The notes beneath the pieces are model-generated. The model saw only the letters and a list, made by a program, of their open reading frames with translations. It did no database searches and was not told the DNA's origin. From Bactericera cockerelli (lineage: Eukaryota; Arthropoda; Insecta; Hemiptera; Triozidae), in the NCBI GenBank assembly GCA_024516035.1, contig CM044958.1, positions 20,916,568 through 20,980,567 on the forward strand: DNA of 64,000 bases. Direction: 5' to 3'. Below are positions 11,728 to 24,139 of the stretch, in pieces. The translations under genes were made by a program, and so were the position numbers. Every line of letters starts with the position of its first letter. Position 1 is the first letter of the stretch.

Positions 11728-12065
11728 TGTACGTACATAATATATGTATGTACAATTTTGTATAGTAAACAAAAACTTTTGTGCGTTTTTAACGCTTTTA
11801 ACTATTTATTTAATTGAAATTTGTATCTAGTTCTTTTAGATTAATAAATATTTTTTTTTTTTTTCTAGCTCTGCGGACACAATACCTCGCTAAAATAAAA
11901 CTTTACTTTTTAAAAATTCGTAATCCATAATTTAAAAAATCTGTAATACGTACCTATTTGCACAATCAAAAGTCCTTACTACATGTCGGCAATCATCTAA
12001 CTGAAATTATGCTATATGAACAAATGTTGTGACCGTCAGGTTAGCATGAAAAACACTGCCAATTA

Positions 12066-12715
12066 TGGACACAATACTTCCTCGTGATTGCTTCACATTG
12101 TAAACAAGTGCCAATTTTGAGATTTTATAGAAAATTACTTGTATCTCCAAAACGGCTCAACCGATTTTCTTCAAATTTGTTTTATATGGTAGAATATCGT
12201 TTTTTCTACTTTCTAAATTCAACAAAAAATTCTGTATCCGCAAGTCGTGGTCCTTATTTTTTTACTTTTTTGTCCAAAATTTCGAATTTTCTTAAATATC
12301 AGAGTCAAATTATAATTAAATTATAATTAATTGGGTGTACCGTTCACGAGATATAAGCGTTTTAGTAAAAAGTTAGTGGTCAGGCGCATGGTCCCTTTCA
12401 CCCAGAACCGCTAGTATGAATTCGATGAAATTAAAATGGGACCATCTACAGAATATCTCCTAGATGTGTGCAAAATTTCATCAAAATCGGTCGAGTAGTT
12501 TCCGAGATTTGCGCTTTACAAGGAATCGTTTTAACAGACCGACAGACAGACAGACAGACAGACCGACAGACGGACACAAAACCAAATTTACTCAGTAGGT
12601 TATGAAACATCCAGAAATATGAAAAAAATTGAAATCGGAGCAAAAAAATATTTTTTTTTACAAAAACGAACACAATACTTCCGATTTCTAATATTAGAAA
12701 TAACTCGGAAGTAAA
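12066..12715 (+). repeat. Dispersed repeat R1, fullest copy
   Basis: Starts GGACACAATACTTCCTCGTG and ends with ACACAATACTTCC, a hairpin (GATTTCTAATATTAGAAAT) and GGAAGTAAAA, so the start motif returns in the terminal hairpin. It carries a (GACA)n tract near 12540-12570. Other copies are at 32065-32483 and, minus strand, about 45130-45329. A Helitron-like or Helentron-like element is possible; no coding sequence. Confidence 0.6.
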
Positions 12716-13918
12716 ATCATATTTAAGATTTTAGGACGATTGATCTCGTGGACTAGGGCCCAGTTTAATCTGTTGTGTTCTAACGTAATTAGCCTGTCAC
12801 CCTACTAGACATGCTGGTGCCATGCATAGCACGTTCCACTCATACAAAAATCCAGGCTATAATATGACAGGAATAATCGGTCACATTTGTATGCCACAAA
12901 TCCATCATCGTCTTTTGACTGTCATCTTGGACTTGAGCTTCTACATTAAAAGATATATTAAAGATTTTTTAAAACCAGATAATGGTCTGGAAAGACTAAA
13001 AAAAGGTAGGAGAGAGCGCGTGCGCGATAGTCAGAAAGAGAGAGGGATGATAGCTAAATCCTAGCTATGCTGGACGTTGCTGAACTTCAGTGACAGAAGG
13101 AGAACTGTATTCAACCTGACATCGACGATGGCTCGATCTATTCTTTGAACTTGCATTTAAAGAGTTAAATTTAGAGTCCTAATATTCCTCGAAAAATATT
13201 AGATTCCAAATTGTCTGGCTTTCTCTTTTTATGACTCCATTCTCTCTTCTTTTTCAGAATGATGTAACATTAGTGGTTGACTGTCCCTCTGTAAAACCCA
13301 CAAAATAATGACTATTAGTTGCTTCTGGATGTTCTGTACAATTTCTTTTCCCTCCTAAACCGCCACACAAATTCATCATGATCTTAGATTATGATTAAGC
13401 CTCTGTCAAAAAAGAAGAAAGAAAGAAGAAAAAAACAAAACGAAAACGAAATTGGTCAAATAACTCGGAAATATAACCTGAGAGTTATTTAAGTTATCTA
13501 TTACTTAGTTCTAAAATAAATCCTGTACTAATTTTTTACTTTCACCTTCGCTGGATTCAATTGCTCTCCAGAGCAATCTAAACTATGCGTAAATTATTAT
13601 CAACACGCCCAGTTCCACGAGTAAGGACCCGAGAATAACTTACAGAAATCAGATATAAAAAGCCTAATATCAATTCAGTCTCTCATTTGGACCAATTGTC
13701 TCCATCATGACAGCTGAGCAACGTTTATTAACATGAGATTTCGTTTATTTGTTTCTTTAAGTTATGGTTTAGTAAATTATTTTAAATTTTCACTCATAAG
13801 TACTCGTACCCATATGTATTGTATACCTACATATTTATCTTTTATAGTTTCAACAAAAAAAAATTCTTGCACTTTTTGTAAGCTTTTTTAGTTATGGGAC
13901 AGCATATAGGAATGTTTG
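12716..13918. other. Unique AT-rich sequence
   Basis: No gene or repeat boundary supported. Short purine-rich low-complexity stretches occur near 13010-13050 and 13410-13450. Confidence 0.4.
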
Positions 13919-13919
13919 C

Positions 13920-14210
13920 CATGATGGTCGACCCTGTATCTCGAGCATACTGTTCTCGTAGCTCACTGAAAATTGTTACGATGAACTTCTCTCAAAAAGG
14001 TCTTTAGAACAATTTGCCACACGATAGACCATTCCATTTAATATTTTAAAGTTGGTCCCTGCCCAGCCTGATTGGGGCTGTGTTGGCAATTTTTGTTGCT
14101 TAAACTAATTCCCCTAAAAAATAAAGGGATAAGGGTTTTTGCGTTTTTCATATTTTCAGGCGTTCTTGAGATACGGGGGGTGAGGTGGGACTTTGTGGAC
14201 ACCATGTAGA
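13920..14210 (+). mobile_element. Half copy of palindrome family D
   Basis: Matches the right arm of element D, from the inner GACCCTGTATCTCGAG motif through CCCAGCCTGATTGGGGC to GATACGGGGGGTG and a degraded end ACACCATGTA. The other arm is missing. Confidence 0.7.
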
Positions 14211-14223
14211 TAATAATATTTTT

Positions 14224-14478
14224 TTTTTTAAGTGGGGTTTAACGTCGCTTTCAACTGCCATGGTCATATCACGACGGGGGTTTTACCCTCCATTCGCAGG
14301 AAACTCACAAACCTGCTACTCACATTGACCTCACCCAGCCTGAGTGGGCCGGGAAAAGCCAGCGTCACGAGAATTAGAATTTGAATGGTCACCCATCCAA
14401 GTCTTAACCTCGCTGGATGTCGCTTAACTTCGGTGTTCTGAAGGGAACTGGTGTATTCAACATGCCATCGACGCTGGC
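14224..14478 (-). mobile_element. 5S-rRNA-headed SINE, copy 1
   Basis: Flanked by a 13-bp duplication TAATAATATTTTT (14211-14223 and 14479-14491). On the minus strand the 5' part resembles 5S rRNA (GCCAGCGTCGATGGCATG, GAAGTTAAGCGACATC, ACTTGGATGGGTGACC). A body of about 130 bp (CGGCCCACTCAGGCTGGG, GGGTAAAACCCC, GCGACGTTAAACCCC) and an A-rich tail follow. Fits the SINE3 class, with the 5S internal promoter driving pol III transcription. Confidence 0.88.
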
Positions 14479-14929
14479 TAATAATATTTTTAAATAAGAA
14501 AATGATTTACTAAGAATGTAGCTGAAATTTCATACAGATAAATAAAATTTCATTTCTTTCAGGACTTTCAGAGGTTAAAAGTGTGGCGTTGGGCGTGTTA
14601 ATGATAACTATAATGTCTATTATCTTGATCACCTGGTGATAAATTGTGATCACGCGTTGAGATTGTAATCTGTCATCGAGAAATCATTATTAGCCTGATC
14701 CGCCCTATCATTAGGGGCCTGGTTCACGAATCATAGTGATACAGAAAAAATAAACCGGTGTGAACATCACACGACTTTCTATTACAATTGAGGAAGTTTT
14801 ATCAGAAATTAACACATTGTCAGGTGAAATTTTCAAAAATGTCAAAAATTTATATAAAACTATTGAAAGTAGGTACATATGTGTAAAATCACCATTTAAA
14901 ACGATATTATGATTAAAAAAAAACTAAAT

Positions 14930-15075
14930 CCATACCTCTTATCGTTTACGAGATATTTGCAAATATTTCATTACAAATCAGGAGAGTCTCATTCGTCCAG
15001 AAATGATCTCAGCTCAATTTGAAAAAACCAACCGAAAACAATACTTTCTATACCTCAAGGTAATAGAAAGTAAAA
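14930..15075 (+). repeat. Hairpin-ended repeat fragment
   Basis: Shares TTCGTCCAGAAATG and the end CTTTCTAT...ATAGAAAGTAAAAA with the repeat at 1795-2260. Only the 3' part is recognisable. Confidence 0.45.
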
Positions 15076-15684
15076 AGCAGCCTTAATTTTTACGAGTATC
15101 TAGAAATCCTATTTATTTTTTATATCTGAGTGTGCGTGAAGGTCCATGAAGCCTGGTGGTCCATCTCAATCCTCGTGAGGACAAATGAGATAGAGAAAAG
15201 GGGGGGGGAGTGGTGGAGAGAGAGATATAGTATGTATATTATTATATGTATATAGCTTCTGAGAGCTTCAAAAGCACAAGCAGGTAATTAATAAAATTTG
15301 GTTAAGAGATAAATCTTCAAATGTGGCATCTTCAATGATATGAAACTCGAGGCGTCTAGACGGAGAGGAAATGATGGTGACCATAAAACGGAAGTTAGCT
15401 ATTATTGCTGTGTCCGCTTATTGAAACTGTTCAGTGTTTAATATCACGAGCAGGAAGGTAATAGGTCAAAAAATCTGGGTAACAAGGTATAGCTACCTAG
15501 ACACTGTTCTAATTCTTTTGAATAAATGATGATAATATACCTCAACCAAATCAACTTGGTACCTACAAGATTTTTTCAAATAAGATTTTATAAAAAAGAA
15601 ATTCTGTTTGGCAAGGCCGGAAAGAATCTGACAATCCAGTAGCTTCGGAATATCTCGAGTAGGTGTATCTACCTATTGTATATA

Positions 15685-16245
15685 CAGGGCTTCCATAAAG
15701 TCTCACCCAGGGCTGGGTTTTTCGGAAACGACTCAATTTTTTTTAGGGGGATTAATTTCAGGAAAAAATTTGCCTACCCGGCCCAGTCAGGCTAGACATG
15801 GACCAACTTTAAAATCTCCTATGTCATGTGGCATATTGTTTTAAAAGTCTCATTGAGATATGACATACCGTTCTTGAGAAACTGGGTCGAATGTCCAGGG
15901 TAATATGCATATATTTTGACCTATAACTCGTTAACCGTAAGTGCCAGAATCGTCGGATTTGTTGATATAAACTCCTTATTGCAAGACCTTTCGAACAAGA
16001 TATAACTCGATTTGTTTTTTCGTTAAAACCATTCCGGCTGTTCGTCCGGCTGGCTGACAAAAGCGCCCAGAAACTAACATCAACAGAATAGATTGTTCGA
16101 AAGGTTTTGCAATAAGAAGTTATTATCAACAAATTTTATCCTTCTGGAACACATGGTTAACGAGTTATAGGTCAAAATATATGGATTTTACCCAGGACGT
16201 CCGACCTTCTATCTCGAGAGTGGCAAGTTGAAGCTCACTCAAAGT
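15685..16245. mobile_element. Truncated relative of palindrome D
   Basis: Begins TA|CAGGGCTTCC and contains both inner arms of family D (TATGCATATATTTTGACC and GTCAAAATATATGGATTTTAC inverted about a centre near 16045). The outer right arm is absent. Confidence 0.7.
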
Positions 16246-16892
16246 TCAGCAGTTGAATAATCTTATTCGAAGGCACCCTCAGAATATGCAGGTACCCAGA
16301 AAGAATCATTAGATATTAATAAATTTTGATTTTCGAAATGAAAAGTGAGAACCAAATTAATCTACCTACCTAATTGCTTAGGCTGAAAGTTTCATCAATC
16401 AAATTGTCTTCAGCCAGATGAACAAAAGCAATAAAGGTTGGAACTTGTTTCTATCTAGTGGCGAAGAACCGAATTTATTTTTTGGTTGAAAGTTTGGAAT
16501 TGATGAATAATTAAAATGGTTTTCCCTGGGAGATTATAATACCCATAGAGCTTTGTAATACCTTCTAATTAGTAGGTACTTACCTACTCAATAACAAATA
16601 TCAAAGTTTCTGGTCATTCAAATAGTTGACGGAAGCAGGACCAAAACTTTTCTACAATACCTATATTCACATACAACAGGAGGTGTATGAAATTATAGAA
16701 AACTATATACTACTGGGTGTCCAAGTTATTTTTCTTATATATACTTTCACAATTAATTCCAGAAGACATTATAAGACTAAAATAATCTCAGGTAATTTTT
16801 AAAAAAAAACCGCTTGATTTTTTTTTTTTTTTTTTAAAGAAATATTTAACTAAACTTGTTAAAATGAAGGCAAACTTGTTTTTATGTTGTTA

Positions 16893-17396
16893 TCTCTATA
16901 TATAAATGTCAAAGTCACTGACTGACTGACCACTGACTGATCATCACTCTACAGCCCAAACCGTAAGTCAGCCAGCGTCGATGGCATGTTGAATACACCG
17001 GTTCCCTTCAGAACACCGAAGTTAAGCGACATCCAGCGAGGTTAAGACTTGGATGGGTGACCATTCAAATTCTAATTCTCGTGACGCTGGCTTTTCCCGG
17101 CCCCACTCAGGCTGGGTGAGGTCAATGTGAGTAGCAGGTTTGTGAGTTTCCTGCGAATGGAGGGTAAAACCCCCGTCGTGACATGGCAGTTGAAAGCGAC
17201 GTTAAAACCCCACTTAAAAAAAAAAACCGTAAGTCCTAGGAAGCTGAAATTTGGTAGGTAGCTTTGTCTTATAGTCTAGATGTGCAATAAGACGGGATTT
17301 TTCGAAATTCCCACTACAACACCTGCCATTGGCGAAAAAGGATTTTTTGCTTTCACGGCCATGCCTCGGCCCGCAAAGCGGGCGACAGCCCGCTAG
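16893..17396 (+). mobile_element. Helitron HelA, copy 3, split by a 5S SINE
   Basis: Starts TCTCTATATATAAATG after a host A and ends with the GCCCGC-AAA-GCGGGC hairpin and CTAG before a host T. The 5S SINE at 16971-17223 lies within it with its own duplication, so the Helitron is older. Confidence 0.88.
16971..17223 (+). mobile_element. 5S-rRNA-headed SINE, copy 2
   Basis: The 121-nt head (16971-17091) resembles 5S rRNA along its whole length: its ends GCCAGCGTC and GACGCTGGC pair as in helix I, and the promoter-type boxes GAAGTTAAGCGAC (about 17018) and ACTTGGATGGGTGACC (about 17047) are present. The body (17092-17210) is shared with copy 1 and ends in an A-run. The 12-bp duplication AAACCGTAAGTC (16958-16969, 17224-17235) proves retroposition. 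It is a SINE, not a functional 5S gene. Confidence 0.9.
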
Positions 17397-19772
17397 TGTA
17401 TTATATTACTTGAGTAAATTTACTAAGTAGATAATAATGTTATTTGTATTGTAATGAACTACCCAAAATTCCTCCTGCCTAATCCGGCTCTGGTCGGAAT
17501 AGATATGCAGAACCCAATGAAAATAATGGCATTGCCCAAATCTCCCGAGTGCCTCCATTTGTTTTTATGTCTTCGTGTGTGTGAGCGGACGAATAACAAA
17601 CTGGCCGACCATTTCTATTTAGAAAGTAGAAATTTGTTTTGATTAATTGAAATGCATTCGTATAGTCTTGAGAGGAGTGGTAGTGCACTCACTGGTCATG
17701 TTAAAGCACAATAATTGTATAGAATCGGAACAAACAACTCGGTTTACACAATTAGAAAATATCTAGCTAAATTAAAAATTGCTCTCTAGCAATGCAAATA
17801 CTTTTTAGCTATGCAAAAGCTCCTTAGCTCTGCAATATTTACAATAGCTAACAAATGAAGGAATACAGATCGAAACAACGGAGCTGAATTATTTTTGCAA
17901 AGGCCACCAAACTTAAAGACAACTCCGAATGGTTCAATTCCCGTCTGATTTACTGATACTGTTATGACTGAGTACAATAAAAATATATTAGCAGTAAGTA
18001 TACGTATACATATAAAGAAGGTATGTTTTTATTTACTGATATCTATGGTAGTATTGGCATGTATCATAGGGATTTATGGGAGTGAGTTTTACTATGCAAA
18101 CCAGAAGAAAAAGTACCTAAATGATACTAAGTTGGCTAACCGATTAAGATTTCTGTGTGTATGTAACTCAGTAAGTACCTACATTTCTTGGCTTTTGTTT
18201 CCCTGGTAAAAAACAACCTTTCAGGTAATAGAAAGAAAAGGCTCATAAAATAAGTTGACTCAAGTAGGTATTGAACTGACCTGCTATTACGTTAACTCAC
18301 TCGGTCATTAGCAAGAGGCAGTTACTGACTGCATTTTAGGGAGCCGTTCGAATCATTATCTATACCTATTTGGCGAGCATTAAGTGGTGGGTAAATTACC
18401 GTGACCATAGTATATTAATCCGGAGGTTTCTGTGTATTCGGAAACACAAACAGCTGCAGTATCTTCTCACTATAGTTGCTCATAAATACCATAAAGATAT
18501 TATTGGCTATCAAACCAGATTTTTACGATGCACCACACCATTTTGCACAGATATAAAATCCGTAGGGAACTCCAATCGTTGCCATACCTTGTAGTGAATA
18601 CAAATTTCGATCACAAAATAAACCACATATTACCTACCGCTACACAAAGAGATCCGCATAACGGTAAAAACCTATAAATTTTGACTTTGAAAATCAGAAT
18701 CCTTTTTTTTTCTTCGTGAACTTGAAGGGAAGATGTTGCGGAATTAGAAGTATTAAAAGAGTCATAAAGTTAGACATTTATGTCTTCGCAGGCCACCTTC
18801 CACCGAGTACAGGGTGATCGAAATTTTGCGAAACTTACTTAAATGCCAATGTTCCAGAGTGTTCATAATTAAAAAAAAAAAAAAATGTCGTAGAGGAGAG
18901 GAGAATAATATTTTATTATGAAGTTCAAACTTCCCTTTTTTCTGTCTTCACAACAGTTTGGGAACCTGTAGATACTCTAGATAGGTATTTCTCATATTGT
19001 AGAGACAGGCTAATGTAGGTATCCTCACTTCGATACCCTTTAGATTTTTTTTCATTTTTTTTTTTTTTTAGTATTTCAAGAATCAAATAAGTTAAAAATC
19101 ATACAAAAGCACTCACACTGGGGTACCGGGCTAAAAAAGTATTACTACGGGGAAAAAAGCTACGTATAGTTGCTTGTAATGTATATGGACTACCAGGGCT
19201 ACACTGTACGCAAAAATATTAGGCAACCCCCAAATATTAGGTATATGATCTTCGGTTAAGATTGTTTGACTCAGACTTGAAAAAAGTTCAAAATGTTTAC
19301 GAGTTTTCGTGTATGTTTTATAATAATGATAATTTATAACAACGAAAGTCTTATGTACTATGTCTTTAAATTGGACCCTGGGCGATGTGCGATGGTCTTT
19401 TCCATAACTGTCTGACCTATTGCCCACCTGGGGTATTTGAGATCTTAAAGTCAAGAACGTATGATTTAGCTGTAACATTCTAGCTATAGGTAACAATAAA
19501 ATGTATATTGATATTAGAGGAAAGTATTTTCAGTAAAATAAGACCCAAAAAATTATTACTGATATTTGCTTCAGAGGAAAATGAACACGTCTGAGGTGTT
19601 GTCGAGTGGTAAAAGGCCATCCAATAATCGAAGCTAACTTTTTGCTGTCAAACCATTTTGAAGTCAATGATGATTGTTCTAGAAAGAAAAAAACAAAATT
19701 AAGTTTAGTATATTTATTCTCAAAAATAAGTGGTTTCAGAGAAATTAACCTACCTAATTATAATAGGTCTAT
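17397..19772. other. Mostly unique sequence
   Basis: No gene supported. A lone TACAGGGTGATCG arm at about 18810 looks like the end of another CAGGGT element without its partner. Short frames lack domains. Confidence 0.4.
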
Positions 19773-19773
19773 A

Positions 19774-20638
19774 CAGGGTGGGGCAAAAGTCTGGAAACCC
19801 CTGAATAACTTTCGAATGGCTTCTTCGGTAAAATTAAAATTTTGTAAGGTAAACCAGGCTAATAAGACCTTCTGTTAGAGTGGGGTCGATTTTTGTTACC
19901 GGCCCCCATGTCGGGGCCAGGGGGGCCAACTTCATTTTTTTAAATACGAACCCCCACCTTGTGATACATTTTTGAAAAGGTGTTTAAATAAGAAATACAT
20001 TGGTGCAAATTTTATTTTTTCAATAATAACTTTTTGCAAATGGCGTCCAACTTTGTATATGCAGTAAAGTCTGGAAACCCCTGAATATCTTTTGAAAGGG
20101 CTTTCTCAGTAAATTTAAAATCGTACACGGTAAGTCGGGGTAATTAGACCTTTCCAAAAATGTATCGTAAGGTGGGGTTTCGTATTTAAAAAAATGAAGT
20201 TGGCCTTCCTGGCCCCGACATGGGGGCCAGTAAAAAAAAATTGGTCCCATTCTAATAAAAGGTCTAATTACCAAGGATTACCTTACAGAATTTTAAATTT
20301 ACTGAGAAAGCCCTTTCGAAAGATATTCAGGGGTTTCCAGACTTTACTGTATACACAAAGTTGGACGCCATTTACAAACAGTTAATATTAAAAAAATAAA
20401 ATTTGCACCAATGTATTTCTTCTTTTAATCACCTTTTCAAAAATGTATCGCAAGGTGGGGGTTCGTATTTAAAAAAATGAAGTTGGCCCCCCTGGCCCCG
20501 ACATGGGGGCCGGTAACAAAAATCGACCCCACTCTAAAAGAAGGTCTTATTAGCCCGGTTTAGCGTACAAAGTTTTAATTTTACCGAAGAAGCCATTCGA
20601 AAGTTATTCAGGGGTTTCCAGACTTTTGCCCCACCCTG
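19774..20638. mobile_element. TA/CAGGGT concentric palindrome I
   Basis: An 865-bp palindrome with ends CAGGGTGGGGCAAAAGTCTGG and complement, TA on both sides. Inside, a second pair (CAGTAAAGTCTGGAAACCCC at 20062, complement ending at 20349) shares the centre near 20206 and is a diverged copy of the outer arms, including the GGAAACCCCTGAAT block. No coding sequence; short frames are arm translations. Confidence 0.85.
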
Positions 20639-20803
20639 TATGTCTTTGTGGGATATAGCTATATTATGGTGAGCAAAGGGGCTTGCTACATTGCTGCAGC
20701 CCTCTCCCGAGTGAAACATAGATGATAATATTATTATGATCAGATGTCAAGCATGGAGATGATTTTTTTTTTTCAGCAAATTCAGGAGAAGCGAGAATAG
20801 GTA

Positions 20804-20868
20804 CACTATTCTTCCTACAAAGTTGGAGAATGCCTTAGGCATTCTCCAACTTTGTAGGAAGAATAGTG
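20804..20868. repeat. 65-bp palindrome centred on a hAT target duplication
   Basis: Two 32-bp perfect arms (CACTATTCTTCC... and ...GGAAGAATAGTG) around one central T at 20836. The centre contains CCTTAGGC (20833-20840), which recurs at 21131-21138 on the far side of the adjoining hAT-like element. Confidence 0.9.
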
Positions 20869-21130
20869 CCGACCGAGGGTCGGCAATTAGCGGACCGCGG
20901 TCCAAATCCGAACCGCGATGTTCTTTTGAACGGCCCGCGAACAAAATTCGAGGCCCGAAAAGAAAATCCGTTTTCTCGTTACGAATTAAAAAAATGTATA
21001 TTGCCTCTAAAACACCTGATTTTGTCATTTTCCTGGTGGGGGAGGGACTGATACTTTTTATTTATCCGGACCGCGCAGATTTTTCTCATTGTTAATCCGG
21101 ACCCCGACAAGATTTAATTGCCGACCACTG
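20841..21130. mobile_element. hAT-like non-autonomous element
   Basis: The right end read on the minus strand is CAGTGGTCGGCAATTAA, a classic hAT terminus. The left side contains GAGGGTCGGCAATTAGC at about 20875, and both subterminal regions carry GGACCGC/GCGGTCC. The 8-bp duplication CCTTAGGC flanks it (20833-20840, 21131-21138). At the left, 26-34 bases of inverted flank lie between the duplication and the terminus. Confidence 0.7.
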
Positions 21131-21419
21131 CCTTAGGCAATAGCACTACCCTTGATCAAGTTTTGTTTTAATAATTTCTCTTCCTGTAAATATTCCATGT
21201 ATATATTCTTATGTAAATAAAACTGGATTGAATGTATGTTTAATAATAAGTTGCAATCATTCTTTTTATAGAGGAACCTGGGCTCTTTTCCTGAAAGAGC
21301 GGAGTCGCTCCGCACTTCGCTCTTCTCACTCCGCAAATTCAATTTATGTTCCTGAAACACTTTTGCAAAGTTTTTTTTTCGGAGTGATTCGGGGAGTTGT
21401 ATTGCACTGAACAAATAAA

Positions 21420-21545
21420 TTTACCTAGGCCGAGTGATGTAGCCCACTGGGTTGCATCTAGGTTTGATCCCGAACAGTGTAGACATTTCTGTACATGGAT
21501 ATACAAGGTCTACTCATACCTCGTGAGGAAAAATGAGTATACCTA
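21420..21545 (+). mobile_element. Probable tRNA-derived SINE remnant
   Basis: AGGTTTGATCCC near 21450 resembles a pol III B box, and CCTCGTGAGGAAAAATGAG is shared in diverged form with about 15165-15190 (CCTCGTGAGGACAAATGAG). No tail or duplication found. Confidence 0.35.
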
Positions 21546-21724
21546 CCTATACCTAGCTGTTTTGATGTTAGCAGGGAACAACGGCGGAATTACGGTCAAA
21601 CTAAGTTATTAGGATATTAAAGGTACGGAAAATTCCTATGGTACTGGGCTACATACTAAAATTTTGATGGAATATAACATAAAGGAATACATAAAAATTA
21701 GTGGAGATGACGCAACTTCCTTTT

Positions 21725-21805
21725 TTATTTGGGTTTAACGTCGCCTTCAACTGCATGGTATCAAGACGGGGTATACTTTACAATCTCTATGCAATTCATT
21801 CCAAT
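21725..21805 (-). repeat. Fragment of the shared SINE body
   Basis: GGGTTTAACGTCGCCTTCAA and GCATGGT...ACGGGG match the 3' body of the 5S SINEs. The head is absent. Confidence 0.55.
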
Positions 21806-24030
21806 CAAAATTAGTTATAATTTCATAAAACAATGTCCTTTTATTTAACATTTTCTGCACAGTTTGGAAACTTGTATTTCAACCGTCCAATAAGCTCTAA
21901 TAATATTTTTTACGTGCATAATGAAATCTTACCTGTTCTTTCATTAAGTTTTGTTATAACTTATTTATTAAAGTTTTTTTCCCACATTAAGTAGTTATAA
22001 ATCTTAAAAAGTTACTGCCCTCTACTACAGTAAAATAAAATGAAGTATCGTTTAATATAGCAACAGATAAGTACACCTTCTGAGTACCAATCTACTTACC
22101 TTAACTTTAAAAATAAAACACCAGTCTAAGTCAGTTACATATTTAAATCTTATGAAATACTATTTTTAATCTACAAGGGCCAATAATGGTTCACACATTA
22201 GTACAGAGTGCTCGAAAATGTTTGAGTTTTAAAAAATAAATAAAATGGCCTTATTTGATTGATACCCGAGCAATCTGAGCATCATGTCACCAATGATGGT
22301 TTTCTTACTACAGTGAAATGTTAAATATGAAACTGAAAGTGAGTTCTGTGTGGTCACTAACTTATGAAATAAAGGTGAGAAGATTATGCGCGAGAATAGA
22401 AAGTCTGATATAAATTATTATCTTTAAATAAGTAGTGTCATTGTCAACTAATAAAGTTAAACATTCGCCACTAATAGATTTTGAAATCTGGCTAATTTTT
22501 GTTTTCACCCGCCAATTTTATCTTTTTGGTATATTATATGCGTAATTATGTATGAGGAACCTACTTGCGAAACAGTCTGTAGTTTAATACGTTGTCTCCT
22601 ACGATTTTACTGGCAATTATAAGTTTATTAATGACATTTTAATGTCTCTGAATGTTGTGAATATTTTCCAGGATTATTTTTTTATAAACGTTCTGTTATA
22701 ACTTAATTAGAATAATGTGTTACTTGACGGTGCCGCAATTGCCGTATTATACTCAACTGCTAGATAATAATTGCCAACATACAGGTTGGCTAAAAAATTG
22801 CGATACAGAATATTCAGCTTTTGCCGCAGTAGATTGCTCATAATACTCTCACCAACTACAAACATAAGGTTTCAGCGGATCATGGAAATCTCTATCTATA
22901 CTTGTAAACGCAAAAGTCACTCACTTAACACGCTGGGGGGATCAGGGATCAGACTGGACTAAAGATTTTTTCTACATTCTAGATTCTACAAAAAATCTTC
23001 ACCGGCAGGTTGAAGAAAAATTTTTTGCACGTTTTTGTCCAATTTTCCGATTTCCTCCAGTGCTCATGTTAAACCGATTCTCTAACTTATTAAATAAAAA
23101 ATTCAAATGCACTATGTAAAACAATAATAGTACCTACGCATAATTATGCATACAATTTTTTAATAAAAACGGGTGTAGAGTTCAAGAGATATCATCGTAT
23201 AAGTAAAAATTTAAAAGTTAGGGGCAAGTTTTTTTTTAATCTCCAAGATCCCCTTGTTCGAAGTTAATTGGGACCATCTACAATGTGTCTCACACAAAAG
23301 GACTTAGCACGTTTTATATAGTGATAGAGGTCTTTGCGCTGAATTTTATTGAAATCTCCTTAACCTTAACTCGTAGATGATATACACTCAGGGTCGAATA
23401 TTGACAGGGGTAAAATTGCTATTATTTTAGAAACAACATCTTTTATCTTTTAGCCTACTAGTAAATTTGTTTTCCACTGAGATATTAATATATACTGAGT
23501 AGTTAAAGGATCTTCAAGTTAGCATACAAAATGATTCCATTACTTTCCTTTCTATAGGATAAGGAAAGTAAAAATGCGAAAATCCAATGAAGATCTATTA
23601 AAACATAGATACATGCTTACCTACATTAATTCCCTATGCGAGACTATGATATTTTGTGTAAAGTTCAAACCACATTCGGTTTACTTACTAACGTAGACAG
23701 CTTTAATGCCAAAATTCCTTTTATGTGTTTTTAATGTATACGCGGTCAGGCCTACATGATTTATTTTTTACCGGACTTGGTATCAGTTAGTGCAATATGT
23801 CAACAGTGAAATTAGCCCGTCAGCATAATATCTTGCTGCGAGAATGTGAGAGCCTCTTCTAATGAGCTGTGGCTACCCACGCGTGCTTATTTTTATCCAA
23901 AAATACGATGGACATTTTACTTAACTAGCGAAAGTTAAATTGTTCCCACACTTGCAGGTAGGTTTGAGATTCATAGATTTTAACAAGAAACTTTTTGAAC
24001 CAGGCTAACTAAATAACAGTCATGATGATA
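21806..24030. other. Mostly unique sequence with repeat remnants
   Basis: No gene supported. About 22890-23572 has a Helitron-like opening (TCTCTATCTATACTTG) and ends in the CTTTCC...GGATAAGGAAAG hairpin, so an old mosaic element is likely, but its limits are unclear. Confidence 0.4.
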
Positions 24031-24139
24031 CTTCCGTTGGAGGAGATTCTCTTGTCTTTCTGTTCAGGAAGTATTGTGCTCAAGGCTAGCTCTGTGGCAA
24101 GGAGCAAACCGCTTCTGTGTTTGTATGTGTATGTGTTTA

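Noticed and set aside
16971..17091. Functional 5S rRNA gene
   Set aside because: Diverged, followed by a SINE body and A-tail, and flanked by a target duplication.
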